A stretch of 64,000 bases of DNA from Chryseolinea serpens (GCF_900129725.1 NZ_FQWQ01000004.1:620001-684000); one strand, 5' to 3'; positions 47,801 to 56,792 are shown, numbered from the stretch's first letter. The notes: generated from the sequence alone by a model not told the origin. Made by a program: numbers and translations.

Positions 47801-47942
47801 TGCCAGACTTTCATTCACTGCCGAACGACCCCTGACCGTATTTAAATACAACGGCTTCAACCCCGAAACGCCTAACGGTATCGATTCGCAGACTTACCCG
47901 ATCCCGGCCGTGTACACGGTAGGACTGAGCGTTAAATTCTAA
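44865..47942 (+). CDS. SusC/RagA-type TonB-linked outer-membrane transporter
   Basis: 1025 residues. Signal peptide 1-21 (FSLLASTSWAQ). Residues 25-100 are a carboxypeptidase-regulatory-like beta-sandwich (LQGTVTDAAGELLPGVNVIVRGTTKGTTTDSNG). The plug follows: LDEVVVVGYGTQREKDLTSAI, LQGKVPGVQIV, VRVRGVGS and DASAAAIYGVRAANGVVLVET. The rest is a 22-strand barrel with an aromatic last strand (YTVGLSVKF). With SusD, it imports oligosaccharides. The stop is 19 bp from susD. The neighbouring hydrolases suggest beta-1,2-glucan as substrate. Confidence 0.95.
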   Translation: MIRKLLVTLLTFSLLASTSWAQTRTLQGTVTDAAGELLPGVNVIVRGTTKGTTTDSNGKYQLELPGSENALVFTFIGYKAATVEVGERTVVDVVMEEDLTSLDEVVVVGYGTQREKDLTSAITTVKSEDISRTPAASAMQSLQGKVPGVQIVSSGTPGGSPTVRVRGVGSYPQTKGDQTPVGNEAPLYVVDGVFFDNIDFLNPNDIATISVLKDASAAAIYGVRAANGVVLVETKSGKRNQQTRLTYDGYYGVQVAQNVLKMANSEQFVTMAQESGSAADQSYILNAMQRYGRSRENPNVPNVNTDWYKEVLRAAPIQNHNLGVEGGSDKATYSLGASYFAQDGILDMKNSFERLNIRARTDFDVNDWITVGANFNMSNSTKYSPDDAVWNQAYFAVPIFPVYDEQNTAATPIRYASAENIGYRGPQNPFPTMTFNNNRLQSRKILANFYLKLALIKDKLTFKSAYNTGSTFLRNREVDLPYFISTDGQRSVPELTKKNETFINQIWDNVLTFDQSFGDHNLTVMAGTSYRNELWDMLTARGRYFPVNDEHSWYLDQSLEIPVTDNGTGAKLVTDDGTHQYGFSYFGRVAYNYQDKYLLYATFRADGSSKYQEKWGYFPTIGAGWVLSEENFLKGNSVVDFLKLRASWGKLGNDKVQASDGLATKTVITGVYGNSFKSGTYAKSTFDYLRWEVVEEVNVGVTSKFLGSRLSLEADYYTRDTQNPVFPLTVPLIGGTVMRNVGVVRNAGLELALNWADKIGDGFRYNVGFNMATLKNKATDLGGAPYIEGGSAEFRQRTYLNQPLQAFFGYRTDGVYQNQAAIEADPAAVAYNQANPSNPIVAGDLRFKDLNHDGVINASDREVIGSFLPKLTWGVNLGASWKNFDLSVNLMGQNGAKILNRKRGEMLWTTDGNLDADLAKNRWHGEGTSNKYPSSAGLRKGWNQKMSDYFVEKGDFFRIQNVNVGYTFKASKLGTKFPDARLSFTAERPLTVFKYNGFNPETPNGIDSQTYPIPAVYTVGLSVKF

Positions 47943-47961
47943 AATTTTTTAAAGACACTGT

Positions 47962-49497
47962 ATGAAATCAATCCATAAATACCTGTCCACGGCGGCCTTC
48001 CTGGGAATGATGCTGCTGACGATCTCCTGCAACGATCAGTTGCACGAGATTGCCGAGAACCTCACGGCTACCAACGCCACCGACTATACGAAGACCGAAG
48101 ACATGATCAACCCGTTGCTGGGTGCCTACGGCGAATTCCAAAACCGCGGTTGGGAAGATTACCCGCTCATCTCCGTAAGGGGAGACGATGTGAACGCCGG
48201 CGGTCTCGGCGACCAGCAGGAGTTTGCGAATTCTGACCGGTACAACTACGCCAACACCGACTATTGGATGTTCAACTCCGTATGGCAGAACTTGTACAAC
48301 GATGTTCTGGCTGCCAACTCCGCCATCGAGCAGATCGAGCTGTACAAAGAATTTGCACCCAACCCGGCGCTGGCTGATCAGTACATGGCCGAAGCCAAAG
48401 TGCTGCGAGCCTTCCTGTTGCTGCAGCTTTCCCGTACCTGGGGCCGTGTCTATATTCCTGTCACTTCTGATCCTACCGATTTGTTTGAAATGAAAGTTTC
48501 CACCAAAGACGAGGTGATGCAATTCATTGCCGACGACATGGATGCCGCCGCCGGTCAGCTGCCTAACCTGCGCCCCAACCAGCGCGACGATATCAAGGGC
48601 GGCGTAACCCGCTACACGGCCCTCGCCATGAAAGCGCTGGCCAACCTTGAATTGAAAAACTTCCAGGGTGTGGCCGATGCTACCGGCGCCATCATCGAAT
48701 CAGGACTGTTCCACCTCGAGGACGACTACTACAACCTGTTCAAGATTCCGGGCAAACTCAACGACGAGAACCTGCTCGAGTTGCAATATTGGGATTCGGG
48801 CGTGGCTGGTGGCACGAGCCTGAGTTACCTCTTTGCTTTCTTCGGTCCGGAAACATGGAAACCGAAAGTAGCTACTGCAGGGGGTGGCTGGGGATTCTTC
48901 GAGCCGAGTCTGAAATACGTCAAGTTTATGCTCGATCGCAATGAGGAAAAGCGTTTGGTCACTACCGTGATTTTCACACCCCGTGGGATCGCCAAGATCC
49001 AGGAGGATCCGAAATACGCCACACTGCCCAGTTATGTTTCCGTCACCACCCCCTCGGGCGATGTGTTCCAAGACTTTGCCCGCGAAATGTTCCTTAGCGG
49101 CAAGCACTATCTGCCTTCCGACCAACTCACAGCCGGCATCAATGACTATGGCACCAACAAGAATTTCATTTGTCTCCGCTACGCGGAGATTCTGCTCATG
49201 CATGCCGAAGCCCGCGTGCAAGGTGCATCCGGCTCGATTTCGGCCGACGAAGCGGTGAACCAGGTCCGCGACCGTGCTGACCTTGGACACCTGAGCGGCG
49301 TGACCCTTGATGATGTGTTGGATGAAAAATACGCGGAGCTGGCCACCGAGTGGGGCGTCCGTTATTTCGACATGCTGCGCTACCAGCGCTACGACGAACT
49401 GAGTTACGATGGCCGTACCTTCACGGCTGATAAAACGTTTCTGCCGTATCCGCAGATCCAAGTCGATCAATTGCCCGGCCTGACGGAATCCAATTAG
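47962..49497 (+). CDS. SusD/RagB-type glycan-binding lipoprotein
   Basis: 511 residues. A lipoprotein signal (FLGMMLLTISC) is followed by NDQLHEIAEN. SusD features include AEAKVLRAFLLLQLSRTWGRVYIP, a TPR-rich helical region with LRYAEILLMHAEARVQG, and DEKYAELATEWGVRYFDMLRYQRYDEL near the C-terminus. It forms the lid over the SusC barrel and captures glycan. The gene is between susC and a LamG lipoprotein gene in a tight operon. Confidence 0.95.
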   Translation: MKSIHKYLSTAAFLGMMLLTISCNDQLHEIAENLTATNATDYTKTEDMINPLLGAYGEFQNRGWEDYPLISVRGDDVNAGGLGDQQEFANSDRYNYANTDYWMFNSVWQNLYNDVLAANSAIEQIELYKEFAPNPALADQYMAEAKVLRAFLLLQLSRTWGRVYIPVTSDPTDLFEMKVSTKDEVMQFIADDMDAAAGQLPNLRPNQRDDIKGGVTRYTALAMKALANLELKNFQGVADATGAIIESGLFHLEDDYYNLFKIPGKLNDENLLELQYWDSGVAGGTSLSYLFAFFGPETWKPKVATAGGGWGFFEPSLKYVKFMLDRNEEKRLVTTVIFTPRGIAKIQEDPKYATLPSYVSVTTPSGDVFQDFAREMFLSGKHYLPSDQLTAGINDYGTNKNFICLRYAEILLMHAEARVQGASGSISADEAVNQVRDRADLGHLSGVTLDDVLDEKYAELATEWGVRYFDMLRYQRYDELSYDGRTFTADKTFLPYPQIQVDQLPGLTESN

Positions 49498-49518
49498 TTA
49501 AACTGAAAATTGAAAGCA

Positions 49519-51288
49519 ATGAAACTATTCAAACATATTCTGGCAGGCGGTGTGATCGCAGCATTGGTCACGGGCTGTAATAATGGCATCGATCCCATTT
49601 CGCACGTCGAGCCCGGCGCCGATGTGACGGCACCCACCGTCACCCTTAAGTTCCCCCTAGAAGGAACCAAGATCAAAGTCGGCGAACTGGTGACCAACCT
49701 CGATATTCAATTTCAGGTCGAGGACGACATTGAGGTCAAATCCATCTCCGTGAAAGTCGACAATGACCAAGTGGGAACGCTGACGGATTTCAAGGACTAT
49801 CGCCGTGTCATTGTAGACGGCGAAGAGATGGTGTATGAAGGGCTGGCAAACGGCATGCACACCCTCACCATTACGGCGACCGATATTGATAACAAAACCA
49901 CGACAGCCACGGCGACTTTTGAGAAAGCACCGCCCTACGTACCGCTGTATCCCAATGAAAAATTCTACATGTCATTCGACGCTGATGTAGGATTCAAGGA
50001 ATTGGTGACGTTCACGGATCCGACCATCGTGGGAACGCCCACCCTGGCCAATGAAGGCTCTTCCGGAGGAAGTAGCTACAAAGGTGCTGCAGGTGCTTAT
50101 CTCACCCGTCCCACCACAGGGTTGCAAGGCAATGAATTCAGTGCTGTCTTCTGGATGAAAGTGAACGACAATCCTGACCGCGCCGGTGTGCTGGTCATGA
50201 GTGCGCCCGACCTTGTTAATCCTGCGGCACCGAACAACCGCAACTACGGCTTCCGGTTTTTCCGCGAAGCTGCCGGCGGCAAACAGCGATTTAAACTGAA
50301 CGTCGGCGACGGCACAACCGACTATTGGTTTGACGGCGGCGCAGCAGCTGACGTTGCACCCAACACAGATCAGTGGGTGAACTTCGCTTTCACCATTTCA
50401 AACAGCAATGTCGCTGTGTATATCGATGGTGAAGTGGTATCGCAAGGCGCATTTCCGGGTGTGAGCTGGACAGGCTGCGATCTTCTTTCGATCATGTCGG
50501 GCGATCCGCGCTTCATGGAATGGGGACATCATTCAGACCAAAGTCTCCTGGACGAACTGCGTCTTTTCGACAAGGCCCTTACGCCGACAGAAATACAAGA
50601 CATGATCGATGCCCGGTATCAGCCCTACGATGGCGAGAAGCTTTACATGACCTTCAACGGCAACTACAATGATTTTCTGACCGGAACGGGTGCCACCGTC
50701 GTTGGCACACCTGGTTTTGCCGGCGAAGGTAAGAAAGGAGATTCTTATGCCGGCGCTGCCGATTCGTATTTGACCTGGCCCACGACAGACTTGCTGGGCG
50801 ACGAATTCAGCGCGGCATTCTGGATGAAGATCAACAACGTCCCCGATCGTGCAGGCATCCTGGTGATCGGACCCCCGGATCCCAACCTCCCGGCTACACC
50901 GAATAACCGTAATTCCGGTTTCAGATTTTTCAGAGAAGATGCCGCCGGCAAACAAAGGTTTAAGTTGAACGTCGGAGATGGCACAGCCGACCATTGGTTT
51001 GACGGTGGTGCAAATGCCGACGTCGATCCGGCTGCCGGTGACTGGGTGCATTTCGCGATCACCATTTCACAGTCGCACGCCGCTGTTTACATCAACGGTA
51101 ATGTGGCTTCCGAAGGAGACTTCCCCGGTGTAGACTGGACAGGATGCGATATCTTATCCATCATGTCTGGCGACCCGCGCTTCATGGAGTGGGGACACCA
51201 TTCGGACCAGAGCTTCATGGACGATCTGCACGTATTCAACAAGGCGCTTACACAAGCCGAAGTGCAGACCGTTATGAACGGAGATTAA
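49519..51288 (+). CDS. Surface lipoprotein with an Ig-like domain and two LamG-like domains
   Basis: 589 residues from ATG 49519 (the frame begins at a TTG, 49510, which gives a worse signal). Lipoprotein signal: LAGGVIAALVTGC. Residues 30-140 look like an Ig-type sandwich (TAPTVTLKFPLEGTKIKVGEL). Two LamG/concanavalin-like domains start near residues 147 and 373. They share long identical stretches, e.g. FNVGDGT-type RFKLNVGDGT, SIMSGDPRFMEWGHHSDQS. The position after susD matches SusE/F-type glycan-binding proteins that vary between loci. No catalytic motif is seen. A terminator at 51326 ends the susC-susD-LamG unit. Confidence 0.88.
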   Translation: MKLFKHILAGGVIAALVTGCNNGIDPISHVEPGADVTAPTVTLKFPLEGTKIKVGELVTNLDIQFQVEDDIEVKSISVKVDNDQVGTLTDFKDYRRVIVDGEEMVYEGLANGMHTLTITATDIDNKTTTATATFEKAPPYVPLYPNEKFYMSFDADVGFKELVTFTDPTIVGTPTLANEGSSGGSSYKGAAGAYLTRPTTGLQGNEFSAVFWMKVNDNPDRAGVLVMSAPDLVNPAAPNNRNYGFRFFREAAGGKQRFKLNVGDGTTDYWFDGGAAADVAPNTDQWVNFAFTISNSNVAVYIDGEVVSQGAFPGVSWTGCDLLSIMSGDPRFMEWGHHSDQSLLDELRLFDKALTPTEIQDMIDARYQPYDGEKLYMTFNGNYNDFLTGTGATVVGTPGFAGEGKKGDSYAGAADSYLTWPTTDLLGDEFSAAFWMKINNVPDRAGILVIGPPDPNLPATPNNRNSGFRFFREDAAGKQRFKLNVGDGTADHWFDGGANADVDPAAGDWVHFAITISQSHAAVYINGNVASEGDFPGVDWTGCDILSIMSGDPRFMEWGHHSDQSFMDDLHVFNKALTQAEVQTVMNGD

Positions 51289-51325
51289 CGGTAGTATTTA
51301 GTAAGGCATTAACCTAACAAAGCAC

Positions 51326-51360
51326 AAGGATCCCGCGTTTACGTGGGGTCCTTATGTTTA
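51326..51360 (+). terminator. Terminator or attenuator after the LamG gene
   Basis: AAGGATCCCGCG pairs with CGTGGGGTCCTT (two G-T pairs) around TTTA, then TATGTTTA. It is 37 bp after the stop and 12 bp before the GH144 start, so it may allow partial readthrough. Confidence 0.65.
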
Positions 51361-51370
51361 AAAAGCTGTC

Positions 51371-53329
51371 ATGTACATTCGAAAGCTGTTCCTCTTTTTA
51401 ATCGTTGTCTGTTCATTGCAGGCTTGTGGTGATAACGATCCCGACAAAACTTCCCTCGAACTTCAGCACGTTTTCATTGGGTCCACGGAAATAAGCCTGA
51501 CGGGTAACACACAAGCAGGCTTGCCGATCGACAGGTCCATCAGCCTTTCCTTTTCGACCTCCGTCGACCGGGCTTCCGCTGCCAATGGCATACGCCTGAG
51601 TGCTGGCGGCCAAACCGTCAATGCACAGCTTAACTTTTCCTCGGAAGATAAAATCGTAGTGCTCTCGCCCGTAGGTACGCTCACACCCTCCACCCATTAT
51701 ACCCTCGAAGTCACCAGCAATCTGAAAAGCGCTGCAGGCCAGCCTGCCTCTCCTGCAACAGTCCAATTCACTACGACCATCGGTCCGTTTACACTGCTTT
51801 CCGGCGAGATCGGCGGGAAGAGCATTGCAGGTACTGGCCCGATCATGGACGTGCCGCAGGCCCTCACTATGGTCTTCGAATTCTCCAGCGCTGTGGACGA
51901 ATCAACACTGTCAGATGCGGCTGTTCTGAGTGGTCCGGGAAACACCGACCTCGTATTTGCCTTATCCAATGGCAACAAGACCGTCACGATCACCAGCGCG
52001 TCGCCACTGCAACATCTAAGCAAGTTTAGTTTCAGGCTCTCTAACGCGCTCAAGGGCTCGGAAGGACAAACCTTTGACGGTCTCTCGGAAAATTTTTATA
52101 CCGCCGTGGACGAAACACCCAAGTTCCCCGTGATCTCCGACGACGCCTTGCTTTCATTGGTACAACAGCAAACATTCACCTACTTCTGGGATCTCGGTCA
52201 TCCCACCAGCGGTCTGGCACGCGAACGCGATAACTCCGGTGACATTGTTACCAGTGGCGGTTCTGGCTTTGGGATCATGGCCATCGTTGTGGGGATAGAA
52301 AGAGATTTCATCACCCGTACCGACGGTGTTCAGCGGTTGAATAAGATTGTGACCTTCCTCGAACATGCCGACCGTTTCCACGGCGCGTGGCCGCATTGGA
52401 TCAACGGCGCTACTGGCGAGGTCATTCCCTTCAGCACAAAAGACAACGGCGGCGACCTGGTTGAGACTTCTTTCCTTATGCAAGGCCTCCTCACCGCGCG
52501 CCAATATTTACAATCCCCCGATACCGTTGGCAACAACCTCATTCGCCGGATGACCAAGCTCTATGAAGGCGTGGAGTGGGACTGGTATCGCAAAGATGGT
52601 CAGGAAGTGCTCTACTGGCATTGGTCGCCCAACTACAACTGGGATATGAATTTCGCCCTCTCGGGATATTTTGAAGAACAGATCACCTACGTACTCGCCG
52701 CTGCTTCGCCAACACACGGCATACCGAAAAGCGTATACACCAACGGTTACGGGCAGAACGGCGCCATAAAAACAGGACAGCAATATTACGGCTACACTTT
52801 GCCCCTGGGAACACCGAGTCCTTTGTTCTGGGTGCAATATTCTTATTTGGGAATGGATCCCCACTTCAAAGACGACTATGCCGACTATTGGGAACAAAAC
52901 GTGAACGCCACGCTGATCAACCACGCTTATTGCGCGGCCAATCCAAAAAACTATGTAGGCTACAGCGATGCGTGTTGGGGCTTGACCGCCAGCGATGATC
53001 CCAGCAGCGGCTATGATGCCCACTCGCCGTCAAATGACTCGGGAGTGATCACACCCACGGCTGCGCTATCCTCGTTTCCCTATGCCCCCGAAGAGTCGAT
53101 GAAGGCGCTGAAGTTCTTTTACTACACATTGGGCGATAGACTTTGGGGGCCGTATGGATTTTATGATGCCTTCGATCTGTCGGAAGGTTGGGTGGCCAAT
53201 TCGTATTTGGCCATCGACCAGGGACCGATCGTGGTCATGATCGAGAACTATCGCACGGGGTTGCTGTGGAATTTATTTATGTCGGCGCCGGAAGTGCAGG
53301 CCGCCAAAACAAAATTGGAATTTAATTGA
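51371..53329 (+). CDS. GH144-type glucanase lipoprotein with two Ig-like domains
   Basis: 652 residues. Lipoprotein signal: LFLFLIVVCSLQAC, then GDNDPDK. Residues 30-130 and 135-245 are Ig-like (Big_5 type) domains, with RSISLSFSTSVD and LTPSTHYTLEVTSNLKS. From residue 260 the GH144 domain repeats the motifs of the 40605 protein: LVQQQTFTYFWDLGHPTSGLARER, GGSGFGIMAIVVGIERDFI, VETSFLMQGLLTARQYL, EWDWYRKDG, WHWSPNYNWDMNF, YVLAAASPTHGIP, NHAYCAANPKNYVGYSDACWGLTASDDP and IDQGPIVVMIENYRTGLLW. Surface-anchored endo-acting beta-1,2-glucanase is the likely role, feeding oligosaccharides to SusC/D. Confidence 0.9.
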   Translation: MYIRKLFLFLIVVCSLQACGDNDPDKTSLELQHVFIGSTEISLTGNTQAGLPIDRSISLSFSTSVDRASAANGIRLSAGGQTVNAQLNFSSEDKIVVLSPVGTLTPSTHYTLEVTSNLKSAAGQPASPATVQFTTTIGPFTLLSGEIGGKSIAGTGPIMDVPQALTMVFEFSSAVDESTLSDAAVLSGPGNTDLVFALSNGNKTVTITSASPLQHLSKFSFRLSNALKGSEGQTFDGLSENFYTAVDETPKFPVISDDALLSLVQQQTFTYFWDLGHPTSGLARERDNSGDIVTSGGSGFGIMAIVVGIERDFITRTDGVQRLNKIVTFLEHADRFHGAWPHWINGATGEVIPFSTKDNGGDLVETSFLMQGLLTARQYLQSPDTVGNNLIRRMTKLYEGVEWDWYRKDGQEVLYWHWSPNYNWDMNFALSGYFEEQITYVLAAASPTHGIPKSVYTNGYGQNGAIKTGQQYYGYTLPLGTPSPLFWVQYSYLGMDPHFKDDYADYWEQNVNATLINHAYCAANPKNYVGYSDACWGLTASDDPSSGYDAHSPSNDSGVITPTAALSSFPYAPEESMKALKFFYYTLGDRLWGPYGFYDAFDLSEGWVANSYLAIDQGPIVVMIENYRTGLLWNLFMSAPEVQAAKTKLEFN

Positions 53330-53505
53330 CCTATTACTGAATAACTCACAAAGATCTCCGCGAGGAGCCCAGCCTAAAGTACAGTCTCTCATTTTTTTGA
53401 GAGGCTTGCTTGGGTCTGGATAACGAGACAACATGATATTTGATCTTCGTAAATAGCTGCGCTTAACACCGCGAGCCGTTTGCATAAACTAAAAGAAACC
53501 AACGC

Positions 53506-55728
53506 ATGAAAAGATTGATCTTCCTGTGGATGGCCGGGATGCTGATACTGACAGCCTGCCAAAAGAGTGCGCCCAAGTCATCTGGAAACATCGCCGGTCG
53601 TGTAGACTCCGTGCTGACCCTGATGACGCTGGAGGAAAAGATTGGCCAACTCACCCTCTTCACCAGCGATATCGACGTGACCGGCCCTACCATTCGCGAA
53701 AACTATCGCGAAGACATCAAGGCGGGCAGGGTAGGCGCCATCTTCAATGCCTTTGGCGCGGACTATACGCGCAAGTTGCAGGAACTGGCTGTAAAGGAAA
53801 CGCGTCTTCACATACCGCTCATCTTTGGATATGACGTGATCCATGGGCACCGCACCATTTTTCCCATTCCGCTGGGAGAGGCCGCCAGTTGGGATATCGC
53901 GGCCATGGAGCAGTCGGCCCGCGTCGCCGGCGACGAAGCTTCTGCCCAGGGACTGCACTGGACCTTCGCGCCCATGTGCGACATTGCCCGCGACCCCCGC
54001 TGGGGTAGGATGGCCGAGGGTGCTGGGGAAGATACCTACCTCGGCTCACAGATCGCCATCGCCCGCGTAAAAGGCTTTCAGGGCAATGGCATCGGCGACC
54101 TCCATTCGGTCATGGCCTGCGTGAAACACTTTGCAGCCTACGGCGCCGTCCAGGCCGGCCGTGATTATCACACCACCGACATGTCCGATCGCATGCTGCG
54201 CGAAGTGTACCTGCCACCCTATAAAGCGGCCATCGATGCCGGCGCGGCCACCGTCATGACCTCCTTCAACGAACTCGACGGCGTGCCGGCAACAGGAAAT
54301 AAATACCTGATGACCGACATCCTCCGCAAAGAATGGAACTTCAAAGGTTTCGTGGTAACCGACTACACCTCCATCATGGAAATGATCCCCCACGGCATCG
54401 CCGAAGACACCGCCTCCGCTGCGGCCCTGGCCCTGGAGGCCGGTGTGGACATGGACATGCAAGCCGGCTTCTACAACAGCTCGCTGCAACGCCTGGTGAA
54501 AGAAGGCAAACTGAAAGAAGGACTCGTGAATGAAGCCGTGCGCCACATCCTGACAAAGAAATTCGAATTGGGTTTGTTTGACGATCCCTACCGCTATTGC
54601 AACCCCGAACGCGAAAAGGCCACCATCATGAAACCGGAATACCTCACGGCATCACGCGATGTGGCGCGCAAATCCATGGTGTTGCTCAAGAACGATCAGC
54701 ATGTGCTGCCCTTGTCGAAGACCACGCGATCCATCGCGGTGATCGGCCCCCTGGCCGATGCCAAAAAAGAAATGATTGGTTCCTGGTCGGCCGCCGGCGA
54801 AGGTGCCAAGGCGGTGAGCATCCTGGAAGGTATTAAGACTGCGGTAACCCCGTCGACAAAAATAGTGTTTGCCAAAGGCTGCAACATTAACGACGACACC
54901 ACCAAAGGATTTGCGCAGGCCCTGCAAGCCGCGAAGCAAGCCGACATAGTCGTGATGGCCCTGGGCGAAGCCGCGCTCATGACCGGTGAAGCGGCCAGTC
55001 GCGCCTCGCTCAACCTGCCCGGTGTGCAACAGCAATTGTTGGAAGCGATCTACAAGACTGGCAAACCCATCGTGGTGGTCCTGCTCAACGGCCGGCCGCT
55101 CACCATAAACTGGATGACCCAAAACAAGGTCGCCGTGCTGGAGGCCTGGTTCCCCGGCACAGAAGCCGGCCACGCCGTGGCAGACGTGTTGTTTGGTGAC
55201 TATAATCCCTCCGGCAAATTGCCTGTCACCTTCCCGCGGTCGGTGGGGCAGATCCCAATTTTCTACAACATGAAAAACACGGGCCGCCCCATGGACCCCA
55301 ACAACAAATACTCGTCAAAATATCTCGACGAATCCAACGCACCCCTTTTCCCCTTCGGCTATGGCCTGAGCTATACCACCTTCGAATACGGCGACGTGCA
55401 GCTCAACAAACAGGAGATCACACAGCAGGAAGGCATCACCATCACCTGCAAAGTGAAGAACACTGGCAAGCGTGAAGGCGAGGAAGTTGTCCAGTTGTAT
55501 GTGCACGATCTCGTGGGAAGTGTAACGCGCCCGGTCAAAGAATTGAAAGGGTTTAAAAAAGTGATGCTGCAACCCGGCGAATCGAAGGAGATCAGCTTCA
55601 CGTTAACGCAATCCGATTTGTCGTTCTACCGGAGAGATATGTCTTTTGGCACGGAGCCAGGTAAATATGATGTGTTCGTCGGAGGAAATTCAGATGATTT
55701 GAAGAAAGCTTCGTTCACGTTGAAGTAG
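53506..55728 (+). CDS. GH3 beta-glucosidase (BglX-like) lipoprotein
   Basis: 740 residues. Lipoprotein signal: LWMAGMLILTAC. GH3 landmarks: MTLEEKIGQLTLF near the start, IPLIFGYDVIHGHRTIFPIPLGEAASW, KHFAAYGAVQAGRDY, and the catalytic nucleophile D286 in GFVVTDYTSIMEM. The second alpha/beta sandwich and a fibronectin-like C-terminal domain (VVQLYVHDLVGSVTRPVKELKGFKKV) complete the 740-residue architecture. In related loci GH3 enzymes remove glucose from sophoro-oligosaccharides. Here it follows GH144 by 176 bp on the same strand. Confidence 0.93.
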   Translation: MKRLIFLWMAGMLILTACQKSAPKSSGNIAGRVDSVLTLMTLEEKIGQLTLFTSDIDVTGPTIRENYREDIKAGRVGAIFNAFGADYTRKLQELAVKETRLHIPLIFGYDVIHGHRTIFPIPLGEAASWDIAAMEQSARVAGDEASAQGLHWTFAPMCDIARDPRWGRMAEGAGEDTYLGSQIAIARVKGFQGNGIGDLHSVMACVKHFAAYGAVQAGRDYHTTDMSDRMLREVYLPPYKAAIDAGAATVMTSFNELDGVPATGNKYLMTDILRKEWNFKGFVVTDYTSIMEMIPHGIAEDTASAAALALEAGVDMDMQAGFYNSSLQRLVKEGKLKEGLVNEAVRHILTKKFELGLFDDPYRYCNPEREKATIMKPEYLTASRDVARKSMVLLKNDQHVLPLSKTTRSIAVIGPLADAKKEMIGSWSAAGEGAKAVSILEGIKTAVTPSTKIVFAKGCNINDDTTKGFAQALQAAKQADIVVMALGEAALMTGEAASRASLNLPGVQQQLLEAIYKTGKPIVVVLLNGRPLTINWMTQNKVAVLEAWFPGTEAGHAVADVLFGDYNPSGKLPVTFPRSVGQIPIFYNMKNTGRPMDPNNKYSSKYLDESNAPLFPFGYGLSYTTFEYGDVQLNKQEITQQEGITITCKVKNTGKREGEEVVQLYVHDLVGSVTRPVKELKGFKKVMLQPGESKEISFTLTQSDLSFYRRDMSFGTEPGKYDVFVGGNSDDLKKASFTLK

Positions 55729-55749
55729 AAGGCATGAAAAATTGAACGG

Positions 55750-55818
55750 CAGAGGCGCAAAAGAGCGCAGGGAAATACAAGTCTTTAGTTCCTTTTCCTT
55801 GCGCTCTTTGCGCCTCTG
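55750..55818. terminator. Long inverted repeat between convergent genes
   Basis: CAGAGGCGCAAAAGAGCGCA (55750-55769) pairs with TGCGCTCTTTGCGCCTCTG (55800-55818), with one unpaired A and a 30-nt loop that extends pairing (GGGAA/TTCC). It lies between the convergent GH3 and lipoprotein genes and could stop both. Confidence 0.55.
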
Positions 55819-55885
55819 CGGTTTAATCCTTGTTCAGCACCAAATGCGATCCAAAGAACACCCAGCACAACGCTGTCATTAGCTG

Positions 55886-56614
55886 TCACCTCTTTCGTGC
55901 ACTGTGGAAATCATCAACAAATTTAGGGAGCTCTGTAAGATGCTTGAGGTTGTGTTTTTTGGGGAGTTCCCCGGTGTCGCGAAAATCATAGTGCCTTACT
56001 TTCATGACGCAGTCGTATTCTCCAAGCACGTTGTCGAGTGTTATTAAGCCGTAATATGCTGCCTCGTTTTCATCATGTTTTGAGAAATTTTCGGCGTAAA
56101 CAATAACGTCCAGTGAGTCAACGTCAATAAGGGGATCGAAATACATTTTCGCTGGCTCAAATTCAATATCTCCGATCTTTAACGAGAAGCCTTCGGGGGC
56201 CCTTTGTCGAAAAGCGGTTACGGTCCATTTATCGATGTTGGGCGCTCTTGATACGATGGCTTGGACGATGTCAAACTTTGACCGGTCGCCTTCTGGCGAA
56301 ATAATGATTTCCCTTGTCCCATTGTGTTCTGCTGAGATTTCAACCGCCAGCCCGTCTTCAATTTTTCTCAGTTGGGCGAGTATCAGCTCCAATTTCTCAT
56401 CTTGGTGTATTAAATCTTGATCGAGTGCGTCTTCAAATTTTTCTTTATTGTCAGCAAACCAATTCCAGAAGATATCAATTTTGTCCTCGGCCCTTGGCCT
56501 AGATATATTTTCTTTTTTCGTCTTCGCTGAACAACAAAATAGCATCAACGCGACACACGGAAGGAGAATGACTTTAGAAAGGAGATGCAACGAGGCGTTA
56601 TTAGAATTTTTCAT
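55886..56614 (-). CDS. Lipoprotein of unknown function
   Basis: 242 residues from ATG 56614 (an open frame extends to 56644). A hydrophobic N-terminus ends with LMLFCCSAK, a lipoprotein-type signal with two cysteines. The rest has a helical segment (FWNWFADNKEKFEDALDQDLIHQDEKL) and beta-rich sequence (IDVDSLDVIVYAENF, GEYDCVMKVRHYDF). I do not recognise a family. It is a single gene on the minus strand, and its AT content is higher than that of the neighbouring glucan genes. Confidence 0.75.
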   Translation of the reverse strand: MKNSNNASLHLLSKVILLPCVALMLFCCSAKTKKENISRPRAEDKIDIFWNWFADNKEKFEDALDQDLIHQDEKLELILAQLRKIEDGLAVEISAEHNGTREIIISPEGDRSKFDIVQAIVSRAPNIDKWTVTAFRQRAPEGFSLKIGDIEFEPAKMYFDPLIDVDSLDVIVYAENFSKHDENEAAYYGLITLDNVLGEYDCVMKVRHYDFRDTGELPKKHNLKHLTELPKFVDDFHSARKR

Positions 56615-56792
56615 TGGATAAACCGGGGATAGTGCAACGTCCAAGGTGGAAGACCGTGCAATATGTAAAATCTAAAACGCATCTAAAAGTATGAATTGCA
56701 GCCCTCGGTTTTGGCACTGAAATTTTGGTGCGTTTCAAGGCATCCCGGCCGGTTCAATAGCGGCCAGCTAGCGCGTTGGGTGGGTGTTGGGC

